A DNA stretch of 34,156 bases from contig CAYPZU010000018.1 in the NCBI GenBank assembly GCA_964415395.1, positions 1-34,156 on the forward strand. The letters run 5' to 3'. Under the pieces are notes generated by a model. It saw nothing but the letters and a program-made list of their open reading frames with translations. It made no database searches and was not told the origin of the DNA. The position numbers and the translations under genes were made by a program. Below are positions 9,349 through 17,865 of this stretch, piece after piece. Numbering within the stretch: position 1 is the stretch's first letter; every line of letters begins with the position of its first letter. The DNA is from CAYPZU01 sp964415395 (GTDB lineage Bacteria; Chlamydiota; Chlamydiia; Chlamydiales; SM23-39).

Positions 9349-9539
9349 ATCTTCTTTTAAAGCAGCGAGGCAGCTAAAAGCATCCTCGACGCGGGTGGCC
9401 TTTTTAGAAATGAGAGTAGGGGATGTTAAATGGGAAAATCAATAAAATATTTTGAAGGGGGAGCGTCCATTTTTAAGCAGGTGGGATGCGCTCGAATCGG
9501 ACATGAGCGGGGTAGACCGGCAAGTTTCAATTCCCGTGC

Positions 9540-11222
9540 TTAATTCATTTTCCTCAATTTAGCCCAAATTGCATAGGCGATTTTGAAGAGGGTGCGGAAA
9601 CCGGGCGCTTGAAGAAGGAGGGCCGGAATGGGAAGGTCTGTCCGGGCGTAGAGCTCGGAGAGAACGTCGGTTCCCGTAAGGATCGTTCCGTCTTCTTCGA
9701 GGGCATGGATTTTCGCCATCGATTGGGAAAAGGTGAATCGATCGGTGAAGCTTTTCAGTTCTTCATCAGACTCTGGACAGGCGTAGCGGATTTTTCCTGT
9801 CTGAGTGCGGCTTTTCAGGAGGCGCATTTCGCGCGAGCAGATCGGGCAATTTTTATCGAAAAATACCGTGAGAGGTTGGGCGAGCCGCGCAGGATCGGTG
9901 AATTTTTTATGTAAAGCGAGAAGCTGGCGATTGAGCGCGATGAGGATCGTTAAGTAGAGGCCCCAGGACAAAAGGAGAGCGGGGTAGGAAATCGGAAGGA
10001 GGATGGCGACGCCGCCGAGTTTTTCTCCGGAGAGATACGAAAAGAGGGCGCCGATGCCGCCCAGGAGAAAGGAGAGGGGGAGCGAGCGGTTGAGAAAGCG
10101 AAGCGAGGAGTTGAGGGTGAGGGAAAAAAGAAGATAGAGCGACAGGAGCCAGAATGGAGGGAAGAATCCTTGCTCGGGGTAGTGGAGAAGGTCGAAGCGG
10201 ATGAAAAGAGTTTCCTGCAGAAGGCCAAGGAGAAATCCGTAGAGGGCCAAAGGGATAAAAAGGGAAAAGCTCACGGGATCGGATTTCTGGAATAGCCGGA
10301 TTTGCAGGCTTGCTGCAGCGAGCAGGGTGGCGAGCGGGATCCAGAAAGAGCCTTGGGCTCCATAAAAGACGATCAGGAACCAGGAGAGAGTGTAGATCGT
10401 TCCGTTTGCGAGGGATCGGGGGATTAGAGGAGGCGTATTCTTCGCGTAGGCTGCGAAATCGGGGTGGCTTTGCATCTTCTGTTCGAGCGGGGCGATGCCT
10501 GACACGCGGAGGATGAGGTAGGTGAGCAGCAGGGGGCTGATGCAAAAGATCCAGCTGTGCGGGAGCAGTAGCGTTAAGCCCCAAATCGCCCACCACTGGA
10601 TCAGCTCTCCGAGGTAGTTCGGATGGCGCGAATAGCTCCAGAGCCCTTTTTGCAGGAGATGGCCCCGATTTTCCGGGTTCCGCTGGAAGCGAAGAAGTTG
10701 GAGGTCTCCGGCGGTTTCAATGAGAAATCCAGCGGCCCAAATCAGAGCGGCCGGCCAGAAGAGGGGTCCTGGATGCGTGTGGATCCAAAGGATGGGTAAA
10801 GCGATGACGTAGAGGATCGCGCCTTGGAGAAGGAAGACGTTGAGGTAGATTCTGAGAGGGCTTTGATTTTTCCATCCTTCTTTCATCTTCCGGTAGCGGA
10901 AATCTTCCTCTTTGCAGCGGTGTTTGAGGTAGATGTGGATGAAGAGCCTGAGGCCCCAAAGAGTGACCAGGAGATTGACGAGGAGGCCGCTCGAGGAGGG
11001 GGGATTGAGAAAATAGCCAACCCAGGCGGCAACAATAAACCCGAGGCCCCAGGCTTGATCGGCGAGATCGCTTCTTTTCTTTATGAGGGCATATCCAGCC
11101 CACACAGTCATGTAGAGTAACAGAATGAGCGCGGCGAGCAAAAAGGTTAAAGGGAGATTTTCCAAGCTGTTCCAGCCCAATAGGTGATCCAACAAGCGGC
11201 AGCGGAAATAAAGGCGCCCCAA
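9540..11222 (-). CDS. Membrane fusion protein: DUF1295 + DUF2878 + DCC thiol-oxidoreductase-like domain, up to 560 aa
   Basis: Three domains normally encoded apart are joined. Residues about 40-275 are a DUF1295 (steroid 5-alpha-reductase-like) multi-pass membrane domain, with the WGLRLFIHIYLKHR segment and the signature GLWSYSRHPNYLGELIQWW. Residues about 280-435 match DUF2878 (FPPFWLLSLYLLFSLTLNSS, then GALFSYLSGEKLGG). Residues about 440-555 are a DCC/DUF393 domain with VFFDKNCPICSREM, whose CPIC motif suggests redox activity. The ATG at 11222 would overlap DUF2177 by 76 bases and precedes an odd N-terminus; a TTG at 11165, just inside the DUF2177 stop, gives a more natural start and is preferred. 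In proteobacteria DUF1295, DUF2177 and DUF2878 genes cluster with lipid-modifying genes in light or singlet-oxygen stress regulons; a role in membrane lipid metabolism is inference. Confidence 0.85.
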   Translation of the reverse strand: MGRLYFRCRLLDHLLGWNSLENLPLTFLLAALILLLYMTVWAGYALIKKRSDLADQAWGLGFIVAAWVGYFLNPPSSSGLLVNLLVTLWGLRLFIHIYLKHRCKEEDFRYRKMKEGWKNQSPLRIYLNVFLLQGAILYVIALPILWIHTHPGPLFWPAALIWAAGFLIETAGDLQLLRFQRNPENRGHLLQKGLWSYSRHPNYLGELIQWWAIWGLTLLLPHSWIFCISPLLLTYLILRVSGIAPLEQKMQSHPDFAAYAKNTPPLIPRSLANGTIYTLSWFLIVFYGAQGSFWIPLATLLAAASLQIRLFQKSDPVSFSLFIPLALYGFLLGLLQETLFIRFDLLHYPEQGFFPPFWLLSLYLLFSLTLNSSLRFLNRSLPLSFLLGGIGALFSYLSGEKLGGVAILLPISYPALLLSWGLYLTILIALNRQLLALHKKFTDPARLAQPLTVFFDKNCPICSREMRLLKSRTQTGKIRYACPESDEELKSFTDRFTFSQSMAKIHALEEDGTILTGTDVLSELYARTDLPIPALLLQAPGFRTLFKIAYAIWAKLRKMN

Positions 11223-11584
11223 AGAAGATCGTAGACGACGACTTTAACAGGCCATCCTTCGAGGGTAGCGAGATTGGTGAGATCGTAGGTTGCGTAGGCG
11301 ATGAGGCCGAACAAGGCTCCATAGAGAAGGGCTGCGCCGCCTTGATGCGCCCTGATGGCGGGGGCGATCGCGAAGACGACGAGCCCGACGATGTAGAGCG
11401 CGTAGAAAAGAAGGGCGGCTCCCCACCGGATCTGCCGCGCCATCAAAAATCCGATTTGGTCCTGATAGAATCCTTTTGCGACGAAGCCAAGCCAGATGAA
11501 GTCGAGGGAAAGGAAGGCTGCCAGGGCAATTGCGTATAACTTCAAATAATTCATAGAGCCAGATCGTACAGGAACCTGCGCCAT
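11147..11584 (-). CDS. DUF2177 family membrane protein
   Basis: A small integral membrane protein with about four hydrophobic segments, recognised by the N-terminal MNYLKLYAIALAAFLSLDFIWLG, the GFYQ motif, and the YATYDLTNLATLEGW segment near residue 105 followed by VVYDLLWGAF. The family has no established function. Typical members begin at the second methionine, so ATG 11554 (MNYLKLY) may be the true start rather than 11584; neither has a strong ribosome-binding site. It overlaps the DUF1295 fusion gene downstream on the same strand, so the two are very likely translated from one message. It diverges from TpsA3, whose candidate promoter lies in the shared 116-base gap. Confidence 0.85.
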   Translation of the reverse strand: MAQVPVRSGSMNYLKLYAIALAAFLSLDFIWLGFVAKGFYQDQIGFLMARQIRWGAALLFYALYIVGLVVFAIAPAIRAHQGGAALLYGALFGLIAYATYDLTNLATLEGWPVKVVVYDLLWGAFISAAACWITYWAGTAWKISL

Positions 11585-11644
11585 CTTGCAAACTTTTGCT
11601 TTTATACCTCTCGGGATTCGAGAATCGGATCGATCAACCGATGC

Positions 11645-11698
11645 TTTTCTTTTTTTTTTAATGACGCTATAAATATATTGAAATTTCTGTTGGAGAGG
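11645..11698 (+). promoter_or_regulatory. Candidate promoter and ribosome-binding site of TpsA3
   Basis: A TATAAA box at 11668-11673 lies 28 bases before the ATG, with a weak -35 candidate TTTTCT at 11645-11650. The spacer contains a run of ten T (11650-11659). GGAGAGGG at 11691-11698 is a strong ribosome-binding site close to the start at 11701. Promoter position is inferred. Confidence 0.45.
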
Positions 11699-11700
11699 GC

Positions 11701-14700
11701 ATGAAAGTCGGACTCATTCTTCTATTTCCGTGTTTTGCGTGGGCTTTACCGCAATCCCCAGTTGCGATTGCTGGTTCTTGCGAAAGCAGGCTGGCGAGTC
11801 CCGAAGTATTGGAAATCGCAGTCTCCGACCAGGCTGTAGTGGAATGGAAAGAATTTTCGATCGGGTTAAATGAGACGGCGCGCTTTCTTCAGCCGCACAG
11901 GGATGCGGTCGCCCTGAATCGGGTTATGAGCGCGGATCCAAGTTTGTTGATGGGACGACTTGAGGCGAATGGACAAGTGGTTCTGGTGAATCCGAACGGG
12001 ATTGTAGTAGGCCGCGAGGCCCGGATCGACGCGGGAAGTTTCATCGCGTCTGCTTTCGATTTGCAGACGGATCTGTTTTTACGGAATAAGGAAATCGCCT
12101 GGATCGGCGGCGGAACTGGCAGAATCGAACACCGGGGCCGCATCGCAGCAGGCCGGATCGAACTTCAGGGGCCTGAAATCTATCTTTTCGATACAGCGGT
12201 ATGCGACGCTTCCGGCGTAGAGAGAGGCGGCGATATTCGGGTTGGGGATAGAGAACATACGAACTTTGTCTGGGCTCAGGAGGGATCTTTCCTCCGTTCC
12301 GATGGAGGGGAGGCGGGGCGGGCCGGACGGGTTTTTGTCGTGTCTGGAGGGGTCAATCTTTTCAGCGGTCAGATTTCGGCTCAAGGAGGTGTCCTCGGAG
12401 GGGAGGGCGGTTTTGCCGAGGTTTCGGGGGGATATCTTTCCTATCTCGGATTTGCCGATTTAAGAGCGGACAAGGGAAAAGCTGGAACTCTGCTTCTCGA
12501 CCCGACCGACATTACAATCACCGCTGCGGTTGACGCGAATAACACAACTACCGCAGGGTTTGCTTTTCCGCTTACCTGCGGGGGATTTTCTGATCCGAGC
12601 ACCCGCAATGACACGACCATGGGCTTTCCCTCTTCTATGGTGAGCGTGGCCACTCTGACGGTTCAGATCGGCCTCGGGAATGTAATCATCGATTCGACCG
12701 GAGGAGCCGGAGCCATGGGGGATATCACCTGGAATGCGGCGGCCAACTTCATTTACAGCTCGGCGAACGACTTGATCCTCCGCGCTCCTGCAGGAGGGAC
12801 CGTATCGATCCTCTCGCGGATTCAAAATTCAGGGACTGGAAGCGTTGTGATCGATTCGCTGGGGCCGACGGTTTTGATTAACACGGCTGGGAACGGTCAA
12901 AGCGTTTCATTTGGATCGCTTGACGGGCTGACCCAAATCTGCGCTCCGAACGCGGATGTGATTCTCCAGGCGGCATCGGGCGGTATTAACCGTTTTGCGC
13001 AGCTTGGGTTCACTGCGGGGGATGGAATTACGGCAAATGGGCCGATTGCGGTGGAGTGCAGAACTCTTTCGGTTAGCGGCAATGCGAATACTCAAGGTTT
13101 TGCCCATATCGGCCACGGCCAAATGGGCAATCCCGCTGCGTTAAGTCTTTACACAACGCCAGCTGCGACGATTACTATCAACGCGGCCGGGGACATCACC
13201 CTGCTCGCCTCTTCTTTAGCGACGGCGGGAACCAATGCTGCGGCGATCATCGGCCACGGCGACAGAAATCTCCAGCCTCCTATCGGTCCTCTGAGCCTGC
13301 TTGAAGGAGATATAACGGTCATTTCCGGCGGAGCGATCACGATCCTTTCCAATCCAGGGGCAGCCTCCCAATCTTGCAGCGCAAGAATCGGGCATGGGGT
13401 CAACGGATCGCAGCCTGGATCCAATTTTCAGGTAAATGCCGAAATATTCGTCCAGGCGGCGGACGATATTGCGATAACCCTTCAGGCAGGAGGATCGTTT
13501 CACTACACAGGTGTCGGCCATTTCTCTGCTGCCGGTACTCTCGCGGGAGATATTACGGTTTTATCCGGGGGATCGATACGAATCGACGGGAATCCGGTCT
13601 TCGGGAGCGGGTTTCGGGCCGGAATCGGCAGTCTGGCATTAGGAACGGGCAGCACGACCGGGAATTTACGCGTCTTCGCCTGTGAGGATATTGCGCTGCA
13701 ACCATTTGCTGCGGGTGTATTCGGAATCGGCTCCGTCAACGCGAGCCCAGGGAATGTTGCAGTCGGAGACGTTGAAGTCGCTGCCGGCCGCGATATCTCG
13801 ATAGTTGCTAACGGAACATCCGATGCAGGGCGTATTGGCAATAACTACTCGGGTATGGGAACTACGACCCGCACCTTTGTTTCAGCGGGAAGAGATCTGA
13901 TTCTCTCTGGGACGCGGGATGCCGGGATCGGAGGCTTCGGGGATATCTACAGTTCTGCCGGAAGAAATGTTTCCCTTACATCGAACGCCGCGGGAGCTAT
14001 TGTCTTCCTCGGGACGGATGACTCAACCAATGTGCTTACCCCGCGCACGACTCGAGTGTTCGCTTCGGGAAATGTGATTGCTTCTAACTCAGTGGCAGGA
14101 GGGAGGGCGATCATCGGCAGGGGGCTTAGCGCGGCTGGCACCTACGGGTCTTCTCTCGATGTTCGGGCCGGTGGAGACATCCAGCTTTCCTCTCCCTATA
14201 ATATAACGGCTGGAGGGGTCTTGATCCCCACTTCCGGGAGTATTTTTCTGGAAGCGGATACTCAACTGCCAGCCGGGGCTCTCTGGGCAGCTGGAGGGGG
14301 GCAGATCAACTCGGTCTGCCAAGTCTCGCCGAATCTTCCAATCCTTATTTCCCCTGCCTGTATTGCAGCTCCGATCGGGGTCAACGCACCCGCGATTGCT
14401 GCCGATGGGCTGGGAGGGCTTCGCTTTGATACGGGAGGCAATGCAAGCAGCTTTGGCCTCCAGACGACTCTTGGAAACATTACATTGCATAGCGCTTCTG
14501 TTCAGACTTCCGGGACTCTCCAAAGCCTGACGATCGGAACTGGGTTTAACAACGCAGACATTCTCACAACAAGCGGCAACATTGAAATCTGGGGCTCTCA
14601 AAATTCGTCAAATTGCGTTCGAGCCGATTCTTATTATGACATTCTTCTCGATCAGCCGATCTCTACGACCGGCACCGTTTTGATTTCAGCCGACAACAAT

Positions 14701-15237
14701 ATAATCATGACGGCCATTTCTTCAATCGACACGAGCGTCGGCAGCGGAACCGTTACGCTGATCGTAGATAACCAGGCTCCATTTTCTCCTTTGATCGGAG
14801 CGGGCAGTTTTACCATGATAAACGGCAGCGCGATCAACACGGGGGCAGGCCTTCTGCAAATATATACGGCCCTTCAAGGCGCGAATGCGATCGACGGGAT
14901 GCTGAACGGGATTTCGTTTGCGAACGGCACCCTTTTCGCAGATTCCAATCAGGAGATCTGGTGCACCTACTTCTGCGCCCCGCTGATGCCTGGATTCCCG
15001 TTTACAGTTTCCTATAAAAATTGTTTGCAGGAGGCTACGGCTGAGGCTTCGATCATCGTTGACCAGTTCCTCGTCTTTCTCCATCCCTACAACGAATTCC
15101 CCGGATGGGTGGAACGGTTCTGGTTCAGTTGGGAGGATCATGCGGCCCAGCTTCTCGATCAGCCCTATTTTTTGCGTCGCCGCCATCTGAATGTCATCAA
15201 TCATCCGAAATCGTATACCCAGCTTATTCCTGAATAA
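11701..15237 (+). CDS. TpsA3: two-partner-secretion exoprotein, 1178 aa
   Basis: A TpsA-class surface protein. The signal peptide (MKVGLILLFPCFAWA, to about residue 16) leads to the TPS domain (about 20-230) with VVEWKEFSIGLNETARFLQP, LNRVMSADPSLLMG and a canonical NPNGIVVG. The junction GGFAEVSGGYLSYLG and TLLLDPTDITI follows near 235-275. The shaft has beta-helix-like repeats with IGHG motifs (AHIGHGQMG, AIIGHGDRN, ARIGHGVNG, and weaker GVGHFSA and GIGSLAL). The last about 150 residues closely match those of TpsA1: GAGSFTM, IYTALQGANAI, WCTYF (C1088), YKNCLQ (C1108), LHPYNEFPGWVERFW, LRRRHLNVINHPKSYT. Its strong ribosome-binding site and own promoter region imply separate expression from TpsB. 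No TpsB lies next to it, so it probably uses the one at 25763-27388. Confidence 0.9.
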   Translation: MKVGLILLFPCFAWALPQSPVAIAGSCESRLASPEVLEIAVSDQAVVEWKEFSIGLNETARFLQPHRDAVALNRVMSADPSLLMGRLEANGQVVLVNPNGIVVGREARIDAGSFIASAFDLQTDLFLRNKEIAWIGGGTGRIEHRGRIAAGRIELQGPEIYLFDTAVCDASGVERGGDIRVGDREHTNFVWAQEGSFLRSDGGEAGRAGRVFVVSGGVNLFSGQISAQGGVLGGEGGFAEVSGGYLSYLGFADLRADKGKAGTLLLDPTDITITAAVDANNTTTAGFAFPLTCGGFSDPSTRNDTTMGFPSSMVSVATLTVQIGLGNVIIDSTGGAGAMGDITWNAAANFIYSSANDLILRAPAGGTVSILSRIQNSGTGSVVIDSLGPTVLINTAGNGQSVSFGSLDGLTQICAPNADVILQAASGGINRFAQLGFTAGDGITANGPIAVECRTLSVSGNANTQGFAHIGHGQMGNPAALSLYTTPAATITINAAGDITLLASSLATAGTNAAAIIGHGDRNLQPPIGPLSLLEGDITVISGGAITILSNPGAASQSCSARIGHGVNGSQPGSNFQVNAEIFVQAADDIAITLQAGGSFHYTGVGHFSAAGTLAGDITVLSGGSIRIDGNPVFGSGFRAGIGSLALGTGSTTGNLRVFACEDIALQPFAAGVFGIGSVNASPGNVAVGDVEVAAGRDISIVANGTSDAGRIGNNYSGMGTTTRTFVSAGRDLILSGTRDAGIGGFGDIYSSAGRNVSLTSNAAGAIVFLGTDDSTNVLTPRTTRVFASGNVIASNSVAGGRAIIGRGLSAAGTYGSSLDVRAGGDIQLSSPYNITAGGVLIPTSGSIFLEADTQLPAGALWAAGGGQINSVCQVSPNLPILISPACIAAPIGVNAPAIAADGLGGLRFDTGGNASSFGLQTTLGNITLHSASVQTSGTLQSLTIGTGFNNADILTTSGNIEIWGSQNSSNCVRADSYYDILLDQPISTTGTVLISADNNIIMTAISSIDTSVGSGTVTLIVDNQAPFSPLIGAGSFTMINGSAINTGAGLLQIYTALQGANAIDGMLNGISFANGTLFADSNQEIWCTYFCAPLMPGFPFTVSYKNCLQEATAEASIIVDQFLVFLHPYNEFPGWVERFWFSWEDHAAQLLDQPYFLRRRHLNVINHPKSYTQLIPE

Positions 15238-15415
15238 GGCGCTTAACAAAAATGAAACGGCGCGCGAGGAATCATCCATGAGATGTCTCGTGAATTTACG
15301 CATTCTTCTCCGGATCCACGCTCCTGATCAAATCTATAGGGATTGTTAAAAATAACTTTAAAAAATACATGCCATCTCTTTACATTTAAGAAATCCTTTG
15401 CCGAGGAGGGCTTTT

Positions 15416-17188
15416 ATGTATGCGAGATCCGTCGATCTTCAGTCTCCCGATTTTTTGGCGGCATTCCGCCAGCGGACGGCGTTCGTCTTGAACAATCCAT
15501 TTTTGGTGAAAGAGTATTCAGACAGAGAGCGGGGAATGCTGGAGGCGGTTTCCCAAATGCCGAGAGGGGATTATTCGGGAAATGCAAGGCGGCTGAAAAC
15601 CACGTATCCGGCAGACGAGCTGGAAGGGCTGGCGCGTAAAGTGATGCGGGCTGCGCGGGGATCTCTAGCGTCGACCGATGAGGGGAGCCGGAATTCCTCT
15701 ATTTCTTCCGAATCGGGTTTGAGCGTCTCATCAGAGGAGATGGTCCCTCCGCCAGTTGTTAAGAGAGTTACAGCGAAGGTCGATCCGGTTGCCGGGAGAA
15801 TGAGGAGGGAGGTTCCTCCTCCTCCGAGAAGAGGCCCTGCGCCCGGGTTAAAACAGGCAAGGGCGCCGTCGCCCATTGCTGTGAAAGACGATTTCTCCAA
15901 GCCCCCTTCGTCGCCGCCTCCGCCGATTCCTGTTGCGGTTTCGCCGCGGAGAGTTGTTTCACTTCCGATGAGTCCAAAGCCGCTGAAAAAACAGCGGAGC
16001 TTTATCGAGACCGGCTCGGCGGTCGATCTGTTGAAGATCCAGAGGGAGTATGAGATCGCGGTGCAGGGAGCTATTTGTTTGAAGTTTTTGTTCCCTGAGG
16101 CGCACAAAAAACTGTTCCCGAAAGAAGAAGACCAGAGGGTGGTCGATGGAGTGATTCGAACCCATGGATTGATGCGGTTCGTGGGCTTCTTGCGGGAGAG
16201 GGCGGTGGACGAGGTGTTCCGGGATCCGCCGGAGAATTTGTTTTCCGTTCTGCACCGTTTGGGCAAGCAGCAGACGCTGTCGCAGATTGTAAAACCTCCC
16301 TGTTTGAAAGATTTTCCTCCGCTTCCGCCGATCTTCCTGAGAGATCCGCGCCTGAAACCGGAGCGGCTTGAAGATCTGCTCGATTTGATCGGGAAAGTCC
16401 GTTATCAGTGCCTTGGAATCTATACGACGATGCCGGAAGCTTTGAGACGGACGCTCAACGGCTTTTGCGCGAGTGTTTTCATCAAGGAGATGATCGGATG
16501 GCCTCTGATCGATTGCATGCGGGTTGCGCTCCGCGGGAATTATCCGAGCGACCGCGATCTCGACCTTCTGATCCGGACGGTGACTCTTTCCGACTCGCTG
16601 TCGCCTGTCGAGACGCCGCCGCAACCGCCGCGGCCGCAGCGTTCGGTCGAGGAAGTTTTCGCGCATCCTTTTCTCCGATTTCCGATTTTGTTTAGGCAGC
16701 TTTTGAAGCATGTGGCGCGATTTAGGCAGGAGGATCGTCTTTCTTTTTTCGCCAAGCAGATCGAGGCTGCCCACAGGCTGAAAGAGGAGGCGCTTTTTCC
16801 CCATGAGGCAGCGATAGAGAGATGTTTTGGAAAGGGGGCTCTGGAAAGGCATTTTATGGGAGAGGATTCAGGCCGGATGGTGGAGCGGGCGCTTGAGGAG
16901 CTGGACAGGTTGGCGCCGCATCCTCTTTACGAACACCCGCTGCTGAACACGGAGCGGGGGATTGCGCTGCTTAAAGAGAGGTCGCAGGGCGATTTGCAGG
17001 GATATTTCAGGCGGGTGGAAGAGGTGATGCGGGAGAATCCCGGGATGCCTCCGTTTTTGGCTGTGCAGGCGGTCTTTACGCGGACGGCGCTCCGTCTCTT
17101 TTTTGATTCGGAGCGGGATAGCGAAAATGGAGCCGCCTTCATCAAGCTGATCGATGAGGCGGCAGGCGAGGGAAGGGGAGCCGACTAG
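15416..17188 (+). CDS. Unrecognised proline-rich protein, 590 aa (candidate effector)
   Basis: Not recognised. The start is set at ATG 15416, which has a strong GAGGAGG site 7 bases upstream; an upstream TTG frame start is rejected. There is no signal peptide or membrane segment. Residues about 85-200 are disordered: a Ser-rich part (SSISSESGLSVSSEE), then basic proline-rich stretches (EVPPPPRRGPAPG and SSPPPPIPVAV) of the kind bound by SH3, WW or EVH1 domains. Residues about 205-590 look like an all-helical folded domain with a further PPQPPRPQRS linker near 410 and repeated leucine-arginine-rich helices. A non-secretory N-terminus, disordered Pro-rich region and orphan status in an intracellular bacterium suggest a type III effector, but this is inference. 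It overlaps the next gene tail to tail at CTAG. Confidence 0.75.
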   Translation: MYARSVDLQSPDFLAAFRQRTAFVLNNPFLVKEYSDRERGMLEAVSQMPRGDYSGNARRLKTTYPADELEGLARKVMRAARGSLASTDEGSRNSSISSESGLSVSSEEMVPPPVVKRVTAKVDPVAGRMRREVPPPPRRGPAPGLKQARAPSPIAVKDDFSKPPSSPPPPIPVAVSPRRVVSLPMSPKPLKKQRSFIETGSAVDLLKIQREYEIAVQGAICLKFLFPEAHKKLFPKEEDQRVVDGVIRTHGLMRFVGFLRERAVDEVFRDPPENLFSVLHRLGKQQTLSQIVKPPCLKDFPPLPPIFLRDPRLKPERLEDLLDLIGKVRYQCLGIYTTMPEALRRTLNGFCASVFIKEMIGWPLIDCMRVALRGNYPSDRDLDLLIRTVTLSDSLSPVETPPQPPRPQRSVEEVFAHPFLRFPILFRQLLKHVARFRQEDRLSFFAKQIEAAHRLKEEALFPHEAAIERCFGKGALERHFMGEDSGRMVERALEELDRLAPHPLYEHPLLNTERGIALLKERSQGDLQGYFRRVEEVMRENPGMPPFLAVQAVFTRTALRLFFDSERDSENGAAFIKLIDEAAGEGRGAD

Positions 17189-17814
17189 TCCGGTTTCTTT
17201 TCAGCTCCGCCGGCTTTCGCGTGGAGGCGGTCGAGCTTGTCTTGCGCCAGGACGATGAGTGAGGCTTGATGCGCCATTAATTCAATGGATCTCGTGGTTT
17301 CGAGATCGCGCACAAGCGCCTGGCCGCTTCCAGGGAGTTTGTATTGGGGAAAGGTCGCTTCGAAATAGTCCTGGGAGACGAGGACGATTGTTTGCTGAAG
17401 GAGGATGTCGGCGTTTAGAAACGCTTGGGGATTGTCTCTAAAAACATGAGAAAGCACCTCGGGTATCGTGTCTCTCCAGAGGCGGGCCATCGGTTCCGTG
17501 ATGCCTGGGATCTCATCTCCTGAGGGGAGATTGTTCTGAAAGAAATGGCGGGTCCACTGGACGTTGATGCAGGCGATCAGCGACTCAAGGTCGGGGATTG
17601 GGGCTCGTTTGAAAAAAGGAGGGATTTGTCCGTCGCGGATCTGGAATCTTGGAAAATCGGCGAGGAAGTCCTGGAGGGTGTCGCTATTGAGAAGCCCTGC
17701 GAGCTTGGGGTTATTGGCCAAAGAGCGGTCGACTGTTCTGTTTTGGACTAAAGCGTCGATCCGTCCTAACGCGGGTTGTTGGACTTGAGAAGTTCTTGTT
17801 ACAGGGGCTGCCAT
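17185..17814 (-). CDS. Unrecognised cytosolic protein, 209 aa
   Basis: Not recognised. The start is ATG 17814, preceded by GGAGA about 6 bases upstream; the TTG four codons earlier lies within that site and is rejected. The product is helical and soluble, with no signal peptide. Seen motifs include LLNSDTLQDFLADFPRFQ near residue 45 and a C-terminal helix ending in AGGAEKKPD. The polar N-terminus (AAPVTRTSQVQQPALG) is like that of secreted effectors or small chaperone substrates, but nothing decides this. It lies 51 bases downstream of the inverse autotransporter on the same strand, so the two may be cotranscribed, and its stop overlaps that of the proline-rich protein. A helical similarity of style to the C-terminal domain of that neighbour is noticeable but unproven. 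Confidence 0.7.
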   Translation of the reverse strand: MAAPVTRTSQVQQPALGRIDALVQNRTVDRSLANNPKLAGLLNSDTLQDFLADFPRFQIRDGQIPPFFKRAPIPDLESLIACINVQWTRHFFQNNLPSGDEIPGITEPMARLWRDTIPEVLSHVFRDNPQAFLNADILLQQTIVLVSQDYFEATFPQYKLPGSGQALVRDLETTRSIELMAHQASLIVLAQDKLDRLHAKAGGAEKKPD

Positions 17815-17865
17815 AGAGTTCTCCAATTTTTTTGGGCCGCGATAGTACAGCAGGATGGGGATTTT

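Noticed and set aside
9907..10596. 229-codon minus-strand frame rich in Pro, Arg and Ser
   Set aside because: It is another frame of the DUF1295/DUF2878 fusion gene, which has clear membrane and motif pattern in its own frame.
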